From Paulinella micropora (lineage: Eukaryota > Cercozoa > Imbricatea > Euglyphida): a DNA stretch of 42,018 bases. Position 1 is the stretch's first letter; each line of letters opens with the position of its first letter. The position numbers were made by a program, and so were the translations under genes. The notes beneath the pieces were generated by a model. The model did no database searches. It was not told the DNA's origin and was given only the letters and a program-made list of their open reading frames with translations. Positions 19,188-29,167 of the stretch are shown here, in pieces. The DNA lies in assembly GCA_009731375.1 (NCBI GenBank), contig BJOX01000006.1, forward strand, positions 1,144,660 to 1,186,677. The letters run 5' to 3'.

Positions 19188-20299
19188 ACCAAANNNNNNN
19201 NNNNNNNNNNNNNNNNNNNNNNNNNNNNNNNNNNNNNNNNNNNNNNNNATTATGTCGCCGTAACCATCCCCCGGCAAGCCGTCTGTACCCATACACTTTT
19301 TGGGTGCCCAGTGTGACCTTCTCCTACCTCTGTCGGCCAATGAGATTTGGATTAACAGCCCCACAAAGACAAAAAATTCTTCCGTGGTAAGTGGTTTTGA
19401 GACCCTCTTATCTTTCTCTTTCGCTAGCTCTATGTTAGTAAGCTCTATAAGTTTTGTCACCGCATCCATTGGCAAAAAGTGCAAAAAGTGTCTACACACA
19501 GGAAAAAAGAAAAAAAAATTAAAAAAAAATTTGCAAAACAAACAAAAACCTTGAAAAAAGTTGACACCATGATTACAAGAAACCAACAGACCAAACACAG
19601 AGTTGAAATTTTTTTTCTTTCCAATCGTTGTCTGAAACAACACAACACAATTTTTAAAAAAAGTGTTGGGGAATGAGGTGCTAACTGGAATAGGAAAAAT
19701 ATTTCGAGAAGACAGAGAGAGAGGAGGGCTTACGACAGGGGGCCAGTGTCTTTTTTTTCATCGAGTGTCGTCTTCGGTTTGTGCCAAGGTCGATCTGCTC
19801 CCCAATCCACCGCCTGTGGACCCAGCTTCCAGTCGAACCCCTTTCCCAGGAGTTTTTCTCTCTCAGTCTCTATTTCCTCGGCCGTATGAGGGCTTGGATT
19901 GTAACAGGGCATGAATTCTTCATCACCTCCCTCCCCCTCCTCCTCGTCTTCTTCTACAGCAGCCTGCTCTTTCTGTTCTTGTTTTTGTTCCTCCTCCTGC
20001 TCCTCCTCTTCTTCTTCTTCATCATCAGAGACCTCCATCACTACCTCTTCGCCCTCCCCATTCATGAAAGCCAAACTCGACCACTCATGTGCTAGCTCTG
20101 GCTTCAAATGTTTTGTGAACTCGTAATAATCCTTACCATCAAACCGAGCAGTAATAAGAGCTTTTTTTTGTTTCGTTTCTTTTTCTTTCAACACACCCAA
20201 AGCCCGAATGTCCTTATATTTCGATTCCCCGAATTTCTTTTTTGCCCAAGGCACCCCGAACCGAGAAACAGAGACTGAGATGATCGTTCCTACTTCCAT
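17943..20299 (-). CDS. piggyBac-family transposase, two exons, one gap and one frameshift
   Basis: Exon 1 (20299-19734) starts MEVGTIISVSVSRFGVPW and has a very acidic stretch (Glu/Asp runs). Exon 2 (from 19491) continues HFLHFLPMDAVTKLIELTN, the conserved start of the transposase core. Catalytic aspartates are visible as TIDESMGQF, AIGDSWFAN and FNAVDQFN. The C-terminus is a cysteine-rich zinc finger (CRVC ... YYCASCGQDMPLC ... CHAWH) as in piggyBac proteins. A 55-base gap with flanking poly-C (19120-19248) removes part of the core, and the frame changes near 18890. It cuts and pastes DNA in the nucleus, usually at TTAA. It is probably inactive here if the frameshift is real. An oomycete, algal or animal host cannot be told apart. 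Confidence 0.85.
19492..19733 (-). other. Spliceosomal intron in the transposase gene
   Basis: On the minus strand exon 1 ends in GGCCCCCTGTC followed by the donor GTAAGC. The acceptor is TTTTTTCCTGTGTGTAG. Splicing removes 242 nt, including the stop codon that directly follows the donor, and keeps the reading frame across into the conserved core. This is direct evidence for a eukaryotic expression context. Confidence 0.7.
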
Positions 20300-20560
20300 C
20301 TTTGGAGAAAAAAATCATTATGTGGCGGCTTCCCGTGGAAAAAGTGTATTGGGAGGGGTCACCCTTCTATCAAAAAAAAAACTTCAACTCAAAGTTTTGT
20401 AGAGAAATTTTACTGGTCGCTTCCTGGGGACTTGCTCAATAGATTACTGTAGTTTATTTTATGACAACGCATCCGGTTCGATCGCTAGAATTTTTTGAAA
20501 ACCTGTCACTAAAAAACTGATACCATATGGTAACACTGGATACCATATGGTATCGCCATG

Positions 20561-20754
20561 AGCATAGACATTAATCTCAACGTGCTCGGCATTGTTATGA
20601 CATTATTGATTTACAGGGAAACGAATTATTTTAATTTATTTACATCATTTTTTAATTTGTTGGATTCTAGATAATTAATTTTAATTTTAGAATTATTTAT
20701 TTTTTCTTATATTACAATATAGGACAACCAAAACTTGAAAACAGAAAAAACAAA
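20561..20754 (+). other. AT-rich leader region of the capsid gene, with a short open frame
   Basis: A short frame from 20559 (MSIDINLNVLGIVMTLLIY) to the stop near 20672 has a hydrophobic segment and could be a residue of a viral gene cut by the piggyBac insertion. The remainder is very AT-rich and includes the AATATAGG motif at 20716-20723. Confidence 0.4.
20716..20723 (+). promoter_or_regulatory. AATATAGG gene-start motif before the major capsid gene
   Basis: The octamer lies 31 nt upstream of the ATG at 20755 in an AT-rich context. Exact copies occur at 22264-22271 and 23916-23923, each directly at the start of a plus-strand gene of this unit. Confidence 0.55.
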
Positions 20755-22231
20755 ATGCCTACACAACACGGAGGCGAATTAGACTTTTCTAAAATTGACT
20801 ACATCAGTGCTTCTTATCGTTTGAATAAGCTCGCCCCTCGTGAGGGTTCTGGAACATTTGAAGTCACCACTGCTGGTGGACAAGAACGAAGCTTTGACCT
20901 TATTAGCAGACCTTTTAATCTCGCTCGGTCTTATTTGAGTTTTACTTATACTATGAGAGCGGCTGGTGCCAACACTTATTCTAGAATTTTTATGGACTGC
21001 CTTTCACAAATTAGTCAGATACAACTTCAGACCCGTAGTGGAGTCTACCTGTGCAACATTAACAACCTTAGACAAGTGACTAAGATGTTATGGAAACCAG
21101 AAATGAGCTTGAAGGATTTCCTTGACCTTCCTAACCACGGTGATGCTAGTGGATATGGTTGTATGCTCCAAAAGTGTAATGCTAACGGCTTGATTAACAT
21201 TAGTGCTACTGAAGCTATTAGAAGAGCCTTTCGTGCGGCCGCTGATGGTAATAACGATGTTGCCGCCTCTACTCAGAATCTATTGCGTGAGCCCGTGATT
21301 TCTGCTCGTCGTCACGATGATGCTGCTTTGACTACTGGAGTTGGAGCACTATCCGCCGTAAATGTTAATTACAACGAGGCGAAGTATCTTGTGGGAAGTG
21401 GAGCGAATGCCGCTTTGGCTATTAATGTAAAAATTCCTTTGGGTATGATTATCAATACTATTTTCGCACTTGATAAGACTATTATGTTTCCAGAGATTTT
21501 GACTATGCGAATTGTGTGGAGTGCTACTGACAGAACCGGTTATACGGTGACGAATGGTGCTGCTACTTGTATTAGCACTGCTTATCTTGCCTCACTAAAT
21601 GCTACAATGAATATGGCTGTATCCGCTGATGGCACCAATCTTGCCTTGTTTCTTGCGGTTGAAACGAACCCTGATGTCATTCAATCAATCCAACAGAAGA
21701 TTGCTAGCCCCGAAGATATGAGCTTCAATATTGATTATCCCTATGTTTACAAGAATACTACAGCCGCAAGCACAACTCAAAATATTATTATGCGATTTGA
21801 CAGAGGCCACGGTCGCCGTTTGAAGAAGATTTATCACTCTGTTTTTAACACCGAAGAAAGGAAGAACAACGATAACCGTGCCGCCGCTAAGGTTGTTAAT
21901 TTTTACACTACTCTTGATGGTGCCCGCCAGTAAGATTTTCAACATTGATGCTGCGAACGAAGAAGACTATACGTATCTGAAGCCAAAGATTGAGGGTTTG
22001 GCCTTGTTGAATAACGATGTGTATAAATACAACTGGTTCTGGGTTGATACTTGGGATAATACCCGCCCGCTATGGAGCAAGGACCAACATGAAATCAGTG
22101 GGTTAAGCCTTGATACTGAGCGACGATGGGAGTTTATTGCGAAAACCGCGAATGCTGCCTTCAACCATTACACTGTGGCAATCACTCAGCGGGAGGTTCA
22201 GGTTAAGGCAAATATTATTACGATTAGTTAA
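20755..22231 (+). CDS. Major capsid protein, double jelly-roll type (one frameshift)
   Basis: The first frame starts MPTQHGGELDFSKIDYISAS and ends at 21933 after 392 residues. The C-terminal part continues in another frame to 22231, so one base is gained or lost at about 21920-21935. N-terminal features typical of polinton-like capsid proteins are the GTFEV block, SFDLISRPFNLARSYLSFT and a dense beta-strand pattern. In the second part, EEDYTYLKPKIEG, NNDVYKYNWFWVDTW and a hydrophobic, Arg-containing C-terminus match the second jelly roll of this family. The capsid protein forms pseudo-hexameric capsomers of an icosahedral shell. Total length, about 490 residues, is normal. It is preceded by AATATAGG. 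Confidence 0.85.
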
Positions 22232-22263
22232 TTAATTTTTGATAGTTAATTTATTTTTTTAAC

Positions 22264-22271
22264 AATATAGG
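22264..22271 (+). promoter_or_regulatory. AATATAGG gene-start motif before the fibre gene
   Basis: This is an exact copy of the octamer, placed just before the open frame that begins at about 22272. Confidence 0.55.
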
Positions 22272-23527
22272 CCTACTATGACCACCCACCAGAGAAATTT
22301 GATAGCACAAACCCTGACGGAGATTTTATAAAGGTTAAAGTCGGCTACGATGGCAATGTTGAAACCAATAGTATGAAAACAGCTTTCGGAGAAGCATTGG
22401 TCAGCCAATTAACACCAGTACTACAAGAGATTTTCCCATACACAGTTAATACACGGATATGGACATTAACTCAAACTGATGCGACCATTTCATTTAATGC
22501 GAATATGGCTGAATTTAAAACAGATGTGAAGACGACTGCAAATGCTGTATTGACGAGTAAAAAAAGAATTAAATACAGAACTGGTATGGGAGTTCTAACC
22601 CGATTTACTGCTTTATGGACTACTGATGAAATGAAAGACTACTATTCATATATCGGCATAGGTGAAAGTATTTTAGTAATGGCTTCTATTTTTACAAAAT
22701 AAGAGCGACTGGTCTGAATATTGCCAGTGTTAAAGGAGGGACACCGACACTTGTTCCCCAAGCGACCTGGGATGACCCGTGTGATGGGACGAAAGATATG
22801 CCCGCCTTAGACTGGACCAAAGGTAATGTATTCCAGATTAAATTTCAATATTTAGGATTTAGTGCTATAAGGTTCTACATTGAAAATCCATCCAAAGGAG
22901 AATTTCAGATTGTTCATACAATAAAATATGCGAATGCGAATGTGGGTGTTAGTCTTTCAAATACAACCCTACCTTTTTCTGCTTGTATCAGAAATTATGC
23001 GGCTGGAACTGGAATACAAACATTAAAAACTGCGAGTTGTAGTATGTTTATTGAGGGTACTAACACTATAAATTCAAGCATATCAAACGAAGCGGAAGGA
23101 AGTGACCAGCTAGCACAATGGAAAGTCCTATTATTAGCATAAAAAATAAAACAACTTTTAATGTTATGACCAATTATTCAATCGTTTATCCAACTCTCGT
23201 GAGCATATCAAACGAAGACAGCAAAGTTAATATAGTGCGGATTGTGAAAACAACTGGAGCTCTTACGGCGGAGAACTTCGCGAATATTGATACCAAACCT
23301 TCAATCGTATCAAAGGACACCAGTGCGACTGCCTTAGGTGCTGCCGTTATAACGGATGTCATTCTTAAACGTTATGTGAATGTTACTTCTAGCCAGCTTA
23401 TTGACCTGCGAACTTACGACATACAACTCTCTCCTGGTGAAAATCTAACATTTTTACAAAAGTCTGTATCAACTCCCAATAATGGAGGAAATGTAAGTAG
23501 TGAGTGAATTTGTTAGAAGACCAATAG
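22272..23527 (+). pseudogene. Minor virion/fibre protein in at least four frame segments
   Basis: The frame AYYDHPPEKFDSTN opens after AATATAGG without an in-frame ATG. It continues through FGEALVSQLTPVLQEIFPY to a stop at 22700. The next segment (frame of 22798-23110) holds DWTKGNVFQIKFQYLGFSAI and FYIENPSKGEFQIVHTIKY, a recurring block in receptor-binding-like proteins of many aquatic DNA viruses. The third segment (about 23118-23507) includes TYDIQLSPGENLTF, and the last codons (NLLEDQ) end at 23527. Three one-base frame changes (about 22700, 23112-23140 and 23507) join what is clearly one coding logic of roughly 415 residues. Either read errors or decay explains them. Likely role: virion attachment. 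Confidence 0.65.
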
Positions 23528-23590
23528 TAGGGGCTTGCCCCTACAACCCCCCCTTCGCGGAAGCAAAAAAAAAATACAAATACAAATACT

Positions 23591-23866
23591 TTATAAATAC
23601 TTTTTCAATTCTTCCTTATTTCTACACCAAGGCTGACGAACTAACCATTCAATATATAGCTTATCAATCTTTGCGATGTCTTCTATTTTTTTACCTTTGT
23701 ATTTACCAACATGAAAAGTGTCTTTTGGCTGTGTATTTCTCTTTTCTTCAATCGCTTTTATTTCGTCGTGGATTACCTTTTGAACATCTTCCAACGAGAA
23801 GGATTTTTTTTCACCTATAATGGAAAGTTGTTGGAACTTATCGCACAGTCTCGTGAGGGTGGACAT
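23591..23866 (-). CDS. Small protein with exodeoxyribonuclease-X-C-terminal-like (DUF3820-type) domain
   Basis: The 91-residue product has a helical N-terminal part and then FHVGKYKGKKIEDIAKIDKLYIEWLVRQ. The order F-x-x-GK-x-K-G-x-x-I-E-D-I-A and a Y-x-x-W-L patch is the signature of the small domain found at the C-terminus of exonuclease X and as stand-alone viral proteins. Its molecular role is poorly known; DNA binding has been proposed for related domains. It is divergent from the lipase gene, with only 57 nt between starts. Confidence 0.65.
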   Translation of the reverse strand: MSTLTRLCDKFQQLSIIGEKKSFSLEDVQKVIHDEIKAIEEKRNTQPKDTFHVGKYKGKKIEDIAKIDKLYIEWLVRQPWCRNKEELKKYL

Positions 23867-23915
23867 AGTAGGGGTATATAGTAGGGAGTATAAAAAATAA
23901 AAAAATTAAATAATT

Positions 23916-23923
23916 AATATAGG
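23916..23923 (+). promoter_or_regulatory. AATATAGG motif abutting the lipase-gene start codon
   Basis: The octamer ends at the base before the ATG at 23924. A TATATAG and a TATAAAAAATAAAAAAA tract lie upstream and may serve the divergent pair. Confidence 0.6.
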
Positions 23924-24606
23924 ATGAGCGAATGGATAATCTTCGTTAAGGCTTACTCCGTCAAACATAAGATAAGCTACAAGGAAGCATTGACAAAGGC
24001 GATCAAAGAATATAAGAAACAAAGGGAGGCAGTGCGGATTTGTCGGAGGATGTCTATTTGTCTTCGCCAGATAGAAAAGGGGCTGACTGATGGAAGCCAG
24101 TCGCGAGCAAAGAAAAATCATCCGTATATGAAAAAGATGGTAAGGCGATTGTAGCATTTAGAGGAAGTGCGGATAAAAGGGATCTGCTAACCGATGTCGC
24201 ATTGGTAAAGGGAGTATTAAAAAGAACCCCGAGATATAAAGGAGAGCAGAAGTTGGTTAATGAAGTCATAAAGAAATATGGTAAGGATAATGAAGAGTTG
24301 ACGGGTCATTCACTAGGTGGCACGATTGCGAAAGATTTAAGCAGACAGACTGGGGTAAATGCTACAACATACAAGAAAGGCAGTAGCTCAAGAGACCTAA
24401 TTGAAGGAGTGATTGACAGAGTGGCTGTGAAAGTTAGTCCAAAAGGGAAGAGAGCAAAGACTGCGAAGCTAACGACGAACTACCGAACTAAGTATGATCC
24501 TGTATCATTGCTTGGTGCGACTGCGGTGAATACTAAGTTAGTGAAGCCGACGAGGGGTGTTCATACTAGGAGCTTCAAAGGTAAAGGTAAAAAAAAATTA
24601 ATCTAA
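23924..24606 (+). pseudogene. Class-3 lipase-like alpha/beta hydrolase, broken frame
   Basis: The N-terminus MSEWIIFVKAYSVKHKISYK resembles the short W-FVK-Y...ISYKEAL module found at the start of many PLV and giant-virus proteins. The lipase part has IVAFRGSADKRDLLTD, then the nucleophile elbow LTGHSLGGTIA near 24298-24330, both typical of class-3 lipases. A basic, glycine-lysine-rich tail ends at 24606. The reading frame changes near 24030-24040 and there is an in-frame TGA at 24088-24090. The protein would be about 225 residues if these are errors. Such lipases could act on membranes during entry or release; this is inference. Confidence 0.65.
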
Positions 24607-24607
24607 T

Positions 24608-26352
24608 TCAATTTTTGATTCGAAAGCCGAGCGGGATGCTGTCGTTGTCGTTAATAAACTCACTGCCTGCCCAATTGTTCTCATTAACTTGCTTTTTAAC
24701 ATTCGTCATATGTAAATGCTGAAGTGCGGAACTTGTTGTTGTTTGCTGTTTCTATCAATGTGTATTTTTTTCATTTGGAAATCCTTAACATTTTCAATGC
24801 TACCGCCTTTGTCAATCTTATCAAATACATCATAGTTTAGTTGTTGAGCATCTAAGCCTTTACCCCTAAAATGGAAGTATCTTTTAACTCCATTCTGGGT
24901 CGTTTCTATATGAACACCCTTCGATATGTGCTTTATGTCGTCCTTTGTCATACCAGCGGTGAAAGCATCTTTCGTCGTAAATTCTAAGTGTCATATACAA
25001 TTTTGGTGCTATCCACACGCCTTTTATAATCTTACAACCATCGCCTAAGTCGTTGCTTATACCGCCCAGTTGCTTGTTGCCCATATTCTTAATATGTCTC
25101 GCACATCTCGCGTGAATTTGGAGGCTGTCAGTGTCTGTGTAGTAAAAGTCTTTTTCAATGCTTCCGTTCGGGTTGGCTTCTGTAATATACTTAAACATAA
25201 TTCGTCTGCTATATGATAGAATGAATGCCCCATAGTGTGAAGGTTTGGTTAAGCTACTCTCTAATAAGATTGGATTACGAGGTAAGCCCGATATGTGCCA
25301 TAAGTCTTTTCCTTCTTTATCAGTAAATTTAACGATGCCAGTTATTTGATTACTACTCCAGAATTTCCAGTATTCTTCATTAGTTCGTATATATGTTGTA
25401 ATAGATGGTATAGGTCTCTGTATCATTTTGCCATATAGACTGTTCATAAACAACTTAGCGAGCAAATATTGCGGGCTACTTTTGTCCGCATTTTCCTTCG
25501 CCTTAAACATATCATCTATGTATTGTTTGAAAACACATTCAGATTTTACAGTGTAGTATCCTTTATGAATGCGGACTTCATATCCTTCTGTCACCATATC
25601 GGTTATATCTACACTTGTAAGCCAATTGGTCCTTCATATCAACAAGTCTCCACTTTAAAGAGCCAATATGGTCTCGCTGTCCAATTCTGGAGTGTAGTAT
25701 ATTTTTTGGAGAAATATAATCAAGGTTGTAAATGCAGATTTGAAGGTTCCGCGGGTCAAATGGTTCGATTGTTTCTATTATATCACCAACCATAAACTCA
25801 TCCAACATTGCGGTTGGGTATAGAGATACGACATCCGCATCAATCAGGTAATCATCTATATCATTGTATCCTATTTCTTTTTTCATATATTGTTCGTACT
25901 GCTTTGAAGTAAATAGCCTCTTAGACTGGTAAGTTCTGCCACCGATGATGGCTTTTCTAAAAGCTCTTTCCTGTTTTACATTTGGTAGTCTTACTTCGTA
26001 TTTACCATCTACATATTTTTTCCATATGTTGAAAGCGAGACTTGAAGTTGAAATGTATGAAGTTAGATTGACTTTGTGAGCTGTAAATATCGTTGTGTTT
26101 ATCTTATTGCATAATTCCTTCAAACCCATAACATCGTTTTTAAGATAAGCCAGACAGTCCTGCTTCATCTTTTCGGCCATATCTTCCCATCTGCGGGCTT
26201 GCTCGTGGTCAAAGTCTCCCTTAAGCACTGAGCACCCCATACTTTCAAGATTTGCTTTAAGACTTCCTTGGGTATGCTTACACATATCCCACATCGTAAC
26301 ATTTTCAAACTCTAAGCAGATAATAGAGCAGTTATTGATTTTTGACGACTTA
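24608..26352 (-). pseudogene. Protein-primed family B DNA polymerase, C-terminal part (exonuclease end and polymerase domain)
   Basis: On the minus strand from 26352 down, motifs appear in the family order. Exo III is in CLAYLKNDVMGLKEL. DADVVSLYPTAML is motif A (DxxSLYP). AKLFMNSLYGKMIQ is motif B (KxxxNSxYG). DFYYTDTDSLQIH is motif C (DTD). IKGVWIAPKLYMTL is near the KxY motif. The frame shifts near 25590, 24955 and about 24740, and the end is at 24608. The N-terminal part of the same gene lies at 33771-35154, beyond a 7.4-kb GC-rich segment. The enzyme copies linear genomes from a protein primer in PLVs, polintons and relatives. With several lesions it is probably not functional in this copy, unless the lesions are read errors. 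Confidence 0.85.
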
Positions 26353-26477
26353 CGAATGGTGAAGAAGCCAAGACGTTCACCTGCTTCCATAGCGTCGGCA
26401 ATATACCATTTAGATTGTTTAACCCCCTGGCAAGGCAAGATTCCCTGGCTATGCTCGCGTATTGGGAACAATGGAGG

Positions 26478-26579
26478 GGCGGCGTTGAGCCCCGACATTC
26501 TCCAGAAGACCTGGCAGCGACAGCGACAGGCGGCGTTGAGCCCCGACATTCTCCAGAACACCAAGCAGCGACAGCGATG
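26478..26579 (+). repeat. Two tandem copies of a 51-bp unit
   Basis: The units at about 26478-26528 and 26529-26579 share GGCGGCGTTGAGCCCCGACA and the following bases, with changes near GAAGACCTGG versus GAACACCAAG. The second copy ends at the start codon of the gene at 26577. Confidence 0.85.
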
Positions 26580-26912
26580 GTCGCACGCAACGAATTCAGA
26601 CATTCCGTAGAAGCCTGGGCCGAGGCGTTGCAAAACCTCGAGCAGAGAGAACGAGTCCGCCTACTGACAAGTCTGCGCCGAGCCGCGGCAGATCTAAAGC
26701 AAAAAGCAACCAAAGCTAGGGACCCAGATACTTTGTACCTGGAGGTGTGCAATCTGGTCCTGGAGGTCTATACCGCGGCGTCCGTGCTGCGGTGCAAGCA
26801 ACCCGCGCTCGTCTATACGGGTGGTGGACACACTGGGTCCATCGTCAAGCTGTTGGAATCGAGTGGTTTGCTAACTGTGATCGACACGCTGCCAGTCCAG
26901 CGCCAAGAATGA
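26577..26912 (+). CDS. Hypothetical protein with a VYTGGGHTGSIVKLL patch
   Basis: I chose the ATG at 26577 (MVARNEFRHSVEAWAEAL) because the longer open frame upstream consists of the 51-bp duplication. The 111-residue product has a helical N-terminus (LQNLEQRERVRLLTSLRRAA) and a C-terminal beta-alpha unit, PALVYTGGGHTGSIVKLLES. This resembles the YxGxxH...I..L motif I recall from uncharacterised giant-virus proteins. No enzymatic role can be given. Downstream, AATAAAA-like signals are absent, but a TATTAAA occurs near 27045. Confidence 0.5.
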   Translation: MVARNEFRHSVEAWAEALQNLEQRERVRLLTSLRRAAADLKQKATKARDPDTLYLEVCNLVLEVYTAASVLRCKQPALVYTGGGHTGSIVKLLESSGLLTVIDTLPVQRQE

Positions 26913-27126
26913 GTGTCCGGGTGTGTCAGGGTGAGCCACGAGTGAGCCACGAGTGGTCGCGCGGGAGGCCAGCTGTCGGCCGCGGGGCCCGGCGTGCCAG
27001 TGTCCACCAGTCGTGATCGGCCCGACCCCGAGGCTTGGCAGCTCTTATTAAACCCATTCATTTGCGCCGTGGTGCTACACTTGGGTACAGAATTTTTAAT
27101 AACCCCTGGGCAGGGCCGTGCCGGCA

Positions 27127-28835
27127 CTAGGCGGCGAGTTCGGTGATGGTCACCAAGGTCTGTCGGCCGGGGGCCGTCATGTAACTGTTGGCGCCCTGCG
27201 TGGTGCCGTTCACCTGCAGCCACACGCACCACCCGGCCTGCACATCGAGTACGCCCGCGAGACTGAGCGAAGCGCCGTCCCCTCAGGCGGTGGCGCCGTC
27301 CCCGCGAGCACTCGCGGCTAGCCAGCCCGGCCCCTGGTAGAACGCGGGGTCAGGCGGGCCGGCCCAGTCCGAGAGACCAAAGCCCGCCTCAAACGCGAAG
27401 CCGCCCGGGTTGACGGGGTTCCGCAGCGCCAGCTGCGCCGTCAGTAGCCAGCGCCTGGTTGTCCCCCACGCGTTGCACCACCTCGTGTAATTGCCCGCCG
27501 ACCAGGTAGAGTAGGTGATGCGCCCCGCGGTCGGGGCCACGAGCGGCGTGTCACTGACGAGCACCCCAGCCGCCACGCCGGGCGTGAAGGTTTGGACAGC
27601 CGTGGACCCCCACTGGCCGGCAGTGAAGGTGACCGCGTCGATAGCCCCCGCGCTGTCGAGCTGCAGCAGCCGCGCCTGTGGGGGCAGCGACGAAGGCAGC
27701 AGCAGGTTGACACCGCCGCGGCTCGCGATCGTGCTCGAACCCACGCGCAGCAGCTGCTGGGTCTGCGCGATAGCGTAGTCGACGTACGCCCTGTTGACGA
27801 CGCGCGTGGGCTCGGACGGCCACGCTATTTCTTCCCAATCAAAACGCACTTGCTTGATCAGACAAGGGTGCTTCAGCGTCGGAAATCCAGTCAAGACCTC
27901 GTTAGCGACAAAAATAGTCGGCACGAGCAACTCCACGTATCGAGCGGTGGCCGCGGTGGCGGGCTGCAGTGCATACCAGTACGCCGTGCTGCCAATCCAC
28001 GTGTACGCGCTAGCCTGTGCATGCCACACACTCCAGTCGACGCCATTGGATGACGTGGCGGCGTACCAAGTGGTGGGCGCACCGTAAAAAGCCAGGCCCA
28101 GACCAAGGTTTCTAACTTCTGCTTTGAGGTAGTAACGCCGAAGCAGCACGGTCTGTCCAAAGTCGAGGCGGAGCCACTCGCCGGTGTAGTTGGTGCCAGA
28201 GTACAGCCTCGTGGCGTTGGACAAGTAGGCCAGTGACCTGTTCCAGACCAGTGCCGAGGACCAGTAGTTTTCGATCGGGGCGCCCGTCACGACGTGCCAC
28301 GTGGTGCCGAAAGCCCCGAACGCGTCTCCCTCCCGCGTAGCCTTCCCGTGAAGGTGGTGCCGGTAGTGACAGTCGCAGAGGACGCAGACGCGACGAGCGG
28401 GGCGGGGGCCGTGTTGTTGGTCATGTTCAGGCTCGCGTTCACAAACACCGTCTGGTTCGGCAGGGAGACCGGGAGCGGCAGGCTGTGCGCGTCCAGGGCA
28501 TTGACGTGGGCCAGCAGTGCGGCCACGGTGGCTGCGCCCAGCTGGGCCGCCGTCACTTGGTGCGGGTTGTTGTAGTCGGCCAGGTGCGTCGGGCACACGC
28601 TCTGGCAGTCGGGCGGCGGTGGAGTGTGCGCGCTCAGGTTGTTGACGTGGGCCAGCAGCGCCCCCACGGTGGCGGCGCCCAGCTGGGCCGCGGACACTTG
28701 GTGCGGGTTGTTGTAGTCGGCCAGGTGCGCCGGGCACACGCTCTGGCAGTCGGGAAGGTACGGGCACAGCGCGCTGCACCGGAGCGCCAGCAGCAGCAGC
28801 CACCAGGGCCACCAGGCTAAGCTCGCTGGTGGCAT
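27127..28835 (-). CDS. Secreted or virion fibre protein with NPHQVTAAQLGA repeats and a discoidin-like domain (two frameshifts)
   Basis: From 28835 the product starts with a signal-peptide-like MPPASLAWWPWWLLLLALRC. Two repeats follow, each with CQSVCP(A/T)HLADYNN and NPHQV(S/T)AAQLGAATV; the NPHQVTAAQLGA word is typical of phage and giant-virus fibres. After a frame change near 28340, GAPIENYWSSALVW, LYSGTNYTGEWLRLDFGQ and the later VDYAIAQTQQLL suggest a discoidin/F5-8C-type binding domain followed by a fibre stalk. A second frame change at about 27285 leads to a C-terminus ending GRQTLVTITELAA at 27127. Total is about 565 residues. It probably binds carbohydrate at the particle or cell surface. 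F5/8C assignment is moderate. Confidence 0.65.
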
Positions 28836-29167
28836 GGCTAGTGCTTGGTCGGGGTGTGCTGTCCCTGGCCACCAAATTTTAGGCTGGCTTTTCTGCAAAG
28901 GGCGGCTCGCGACGCGCACAGCCAGCCCAGGCGGCGGCGGCGGGGAGGCGGCGGCGGCGCCGCTTCCTTCCCCTGCCCGGCCCCCCCCCTCCCCTCCTCC
29001 CCCTCGCCTCCCTGCCCGGCACCCTGCCCGGCACCCTCGGGCCTGGGCCACGCCGGCGCGGGCGGCCAGGCGGCCCCGCTGTCCACGCCTCCCCCCCTCC
29101 CGGCACTGGCGCCACTCCCGGCGTCGTCGTCGTCCCACGGGCACCCCGCACAGAAAAGCTCTCGCTC
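28836..29167. other. GC-rich divergent intergenic region
   Basis: This 332-bp region separates the fibre gene (minus) from a zinc-binding protein gene (plus). It includes CCAAATTTTAGG near 28870, the only AT-rich word and a possible promoter core for the fibre gene, and a pyrimidine-rich CCCCTCC tract at 28980-29030. I see no gene. Confidence 0.5.

Larger units (their letters stand above)
17764..20560 (-). mobile_element. piggyBac-like DNA transposon, boundaries uncertain
   Basis: The element is defined by its transposase (17943-20299) and by subterminal motifs at each side. GATACCAGGTGGTATC lies at 17892-17907, followed by TAGTGTTTA; its inverted counterpart on the right is at 20539-20554, with CAGTGTTAC in the same relative position on the opposite strand. 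A further GATACCATATGGTAAC lies at 20519-20534. I could not identify a matching pair of TTAA target duplications. The ends given are therefore approximate, set by the neighbouring virus-like sequence. Confidence 0.6.

Noticed and set aside
18655-19263. Plus-strand frame with poly-proline
   Set aside because: It is the antisense of the transposase with a poly-C tract adjacent to a gap.
17783-20574. TTAA target-site duplication for the piggyBac element
   Set aside because: TTAA words occur on both sides (17771, 17783, 20571), but the bases next to them are not inverted repeats of each other, so none could be accepted.
26353-26633. Extension of the polymerase frame into the GC-rich segment
   Set aside because: The open frame beyond the 11-bp repeat translates to Arg/Cys-rich sequence from the 51-bp duplication, and the expected polymerase motifs lie at 33771-35154 instead.
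27283-28875. One continuous 530-residue frame as a single gene from 28875
   Set aside because: Its first 200 residues are Arg/Pro/Ala-rich shadow translation of the frame that contains the signal peptide and NPHQV repeats; the real gene switches frame near 28340.
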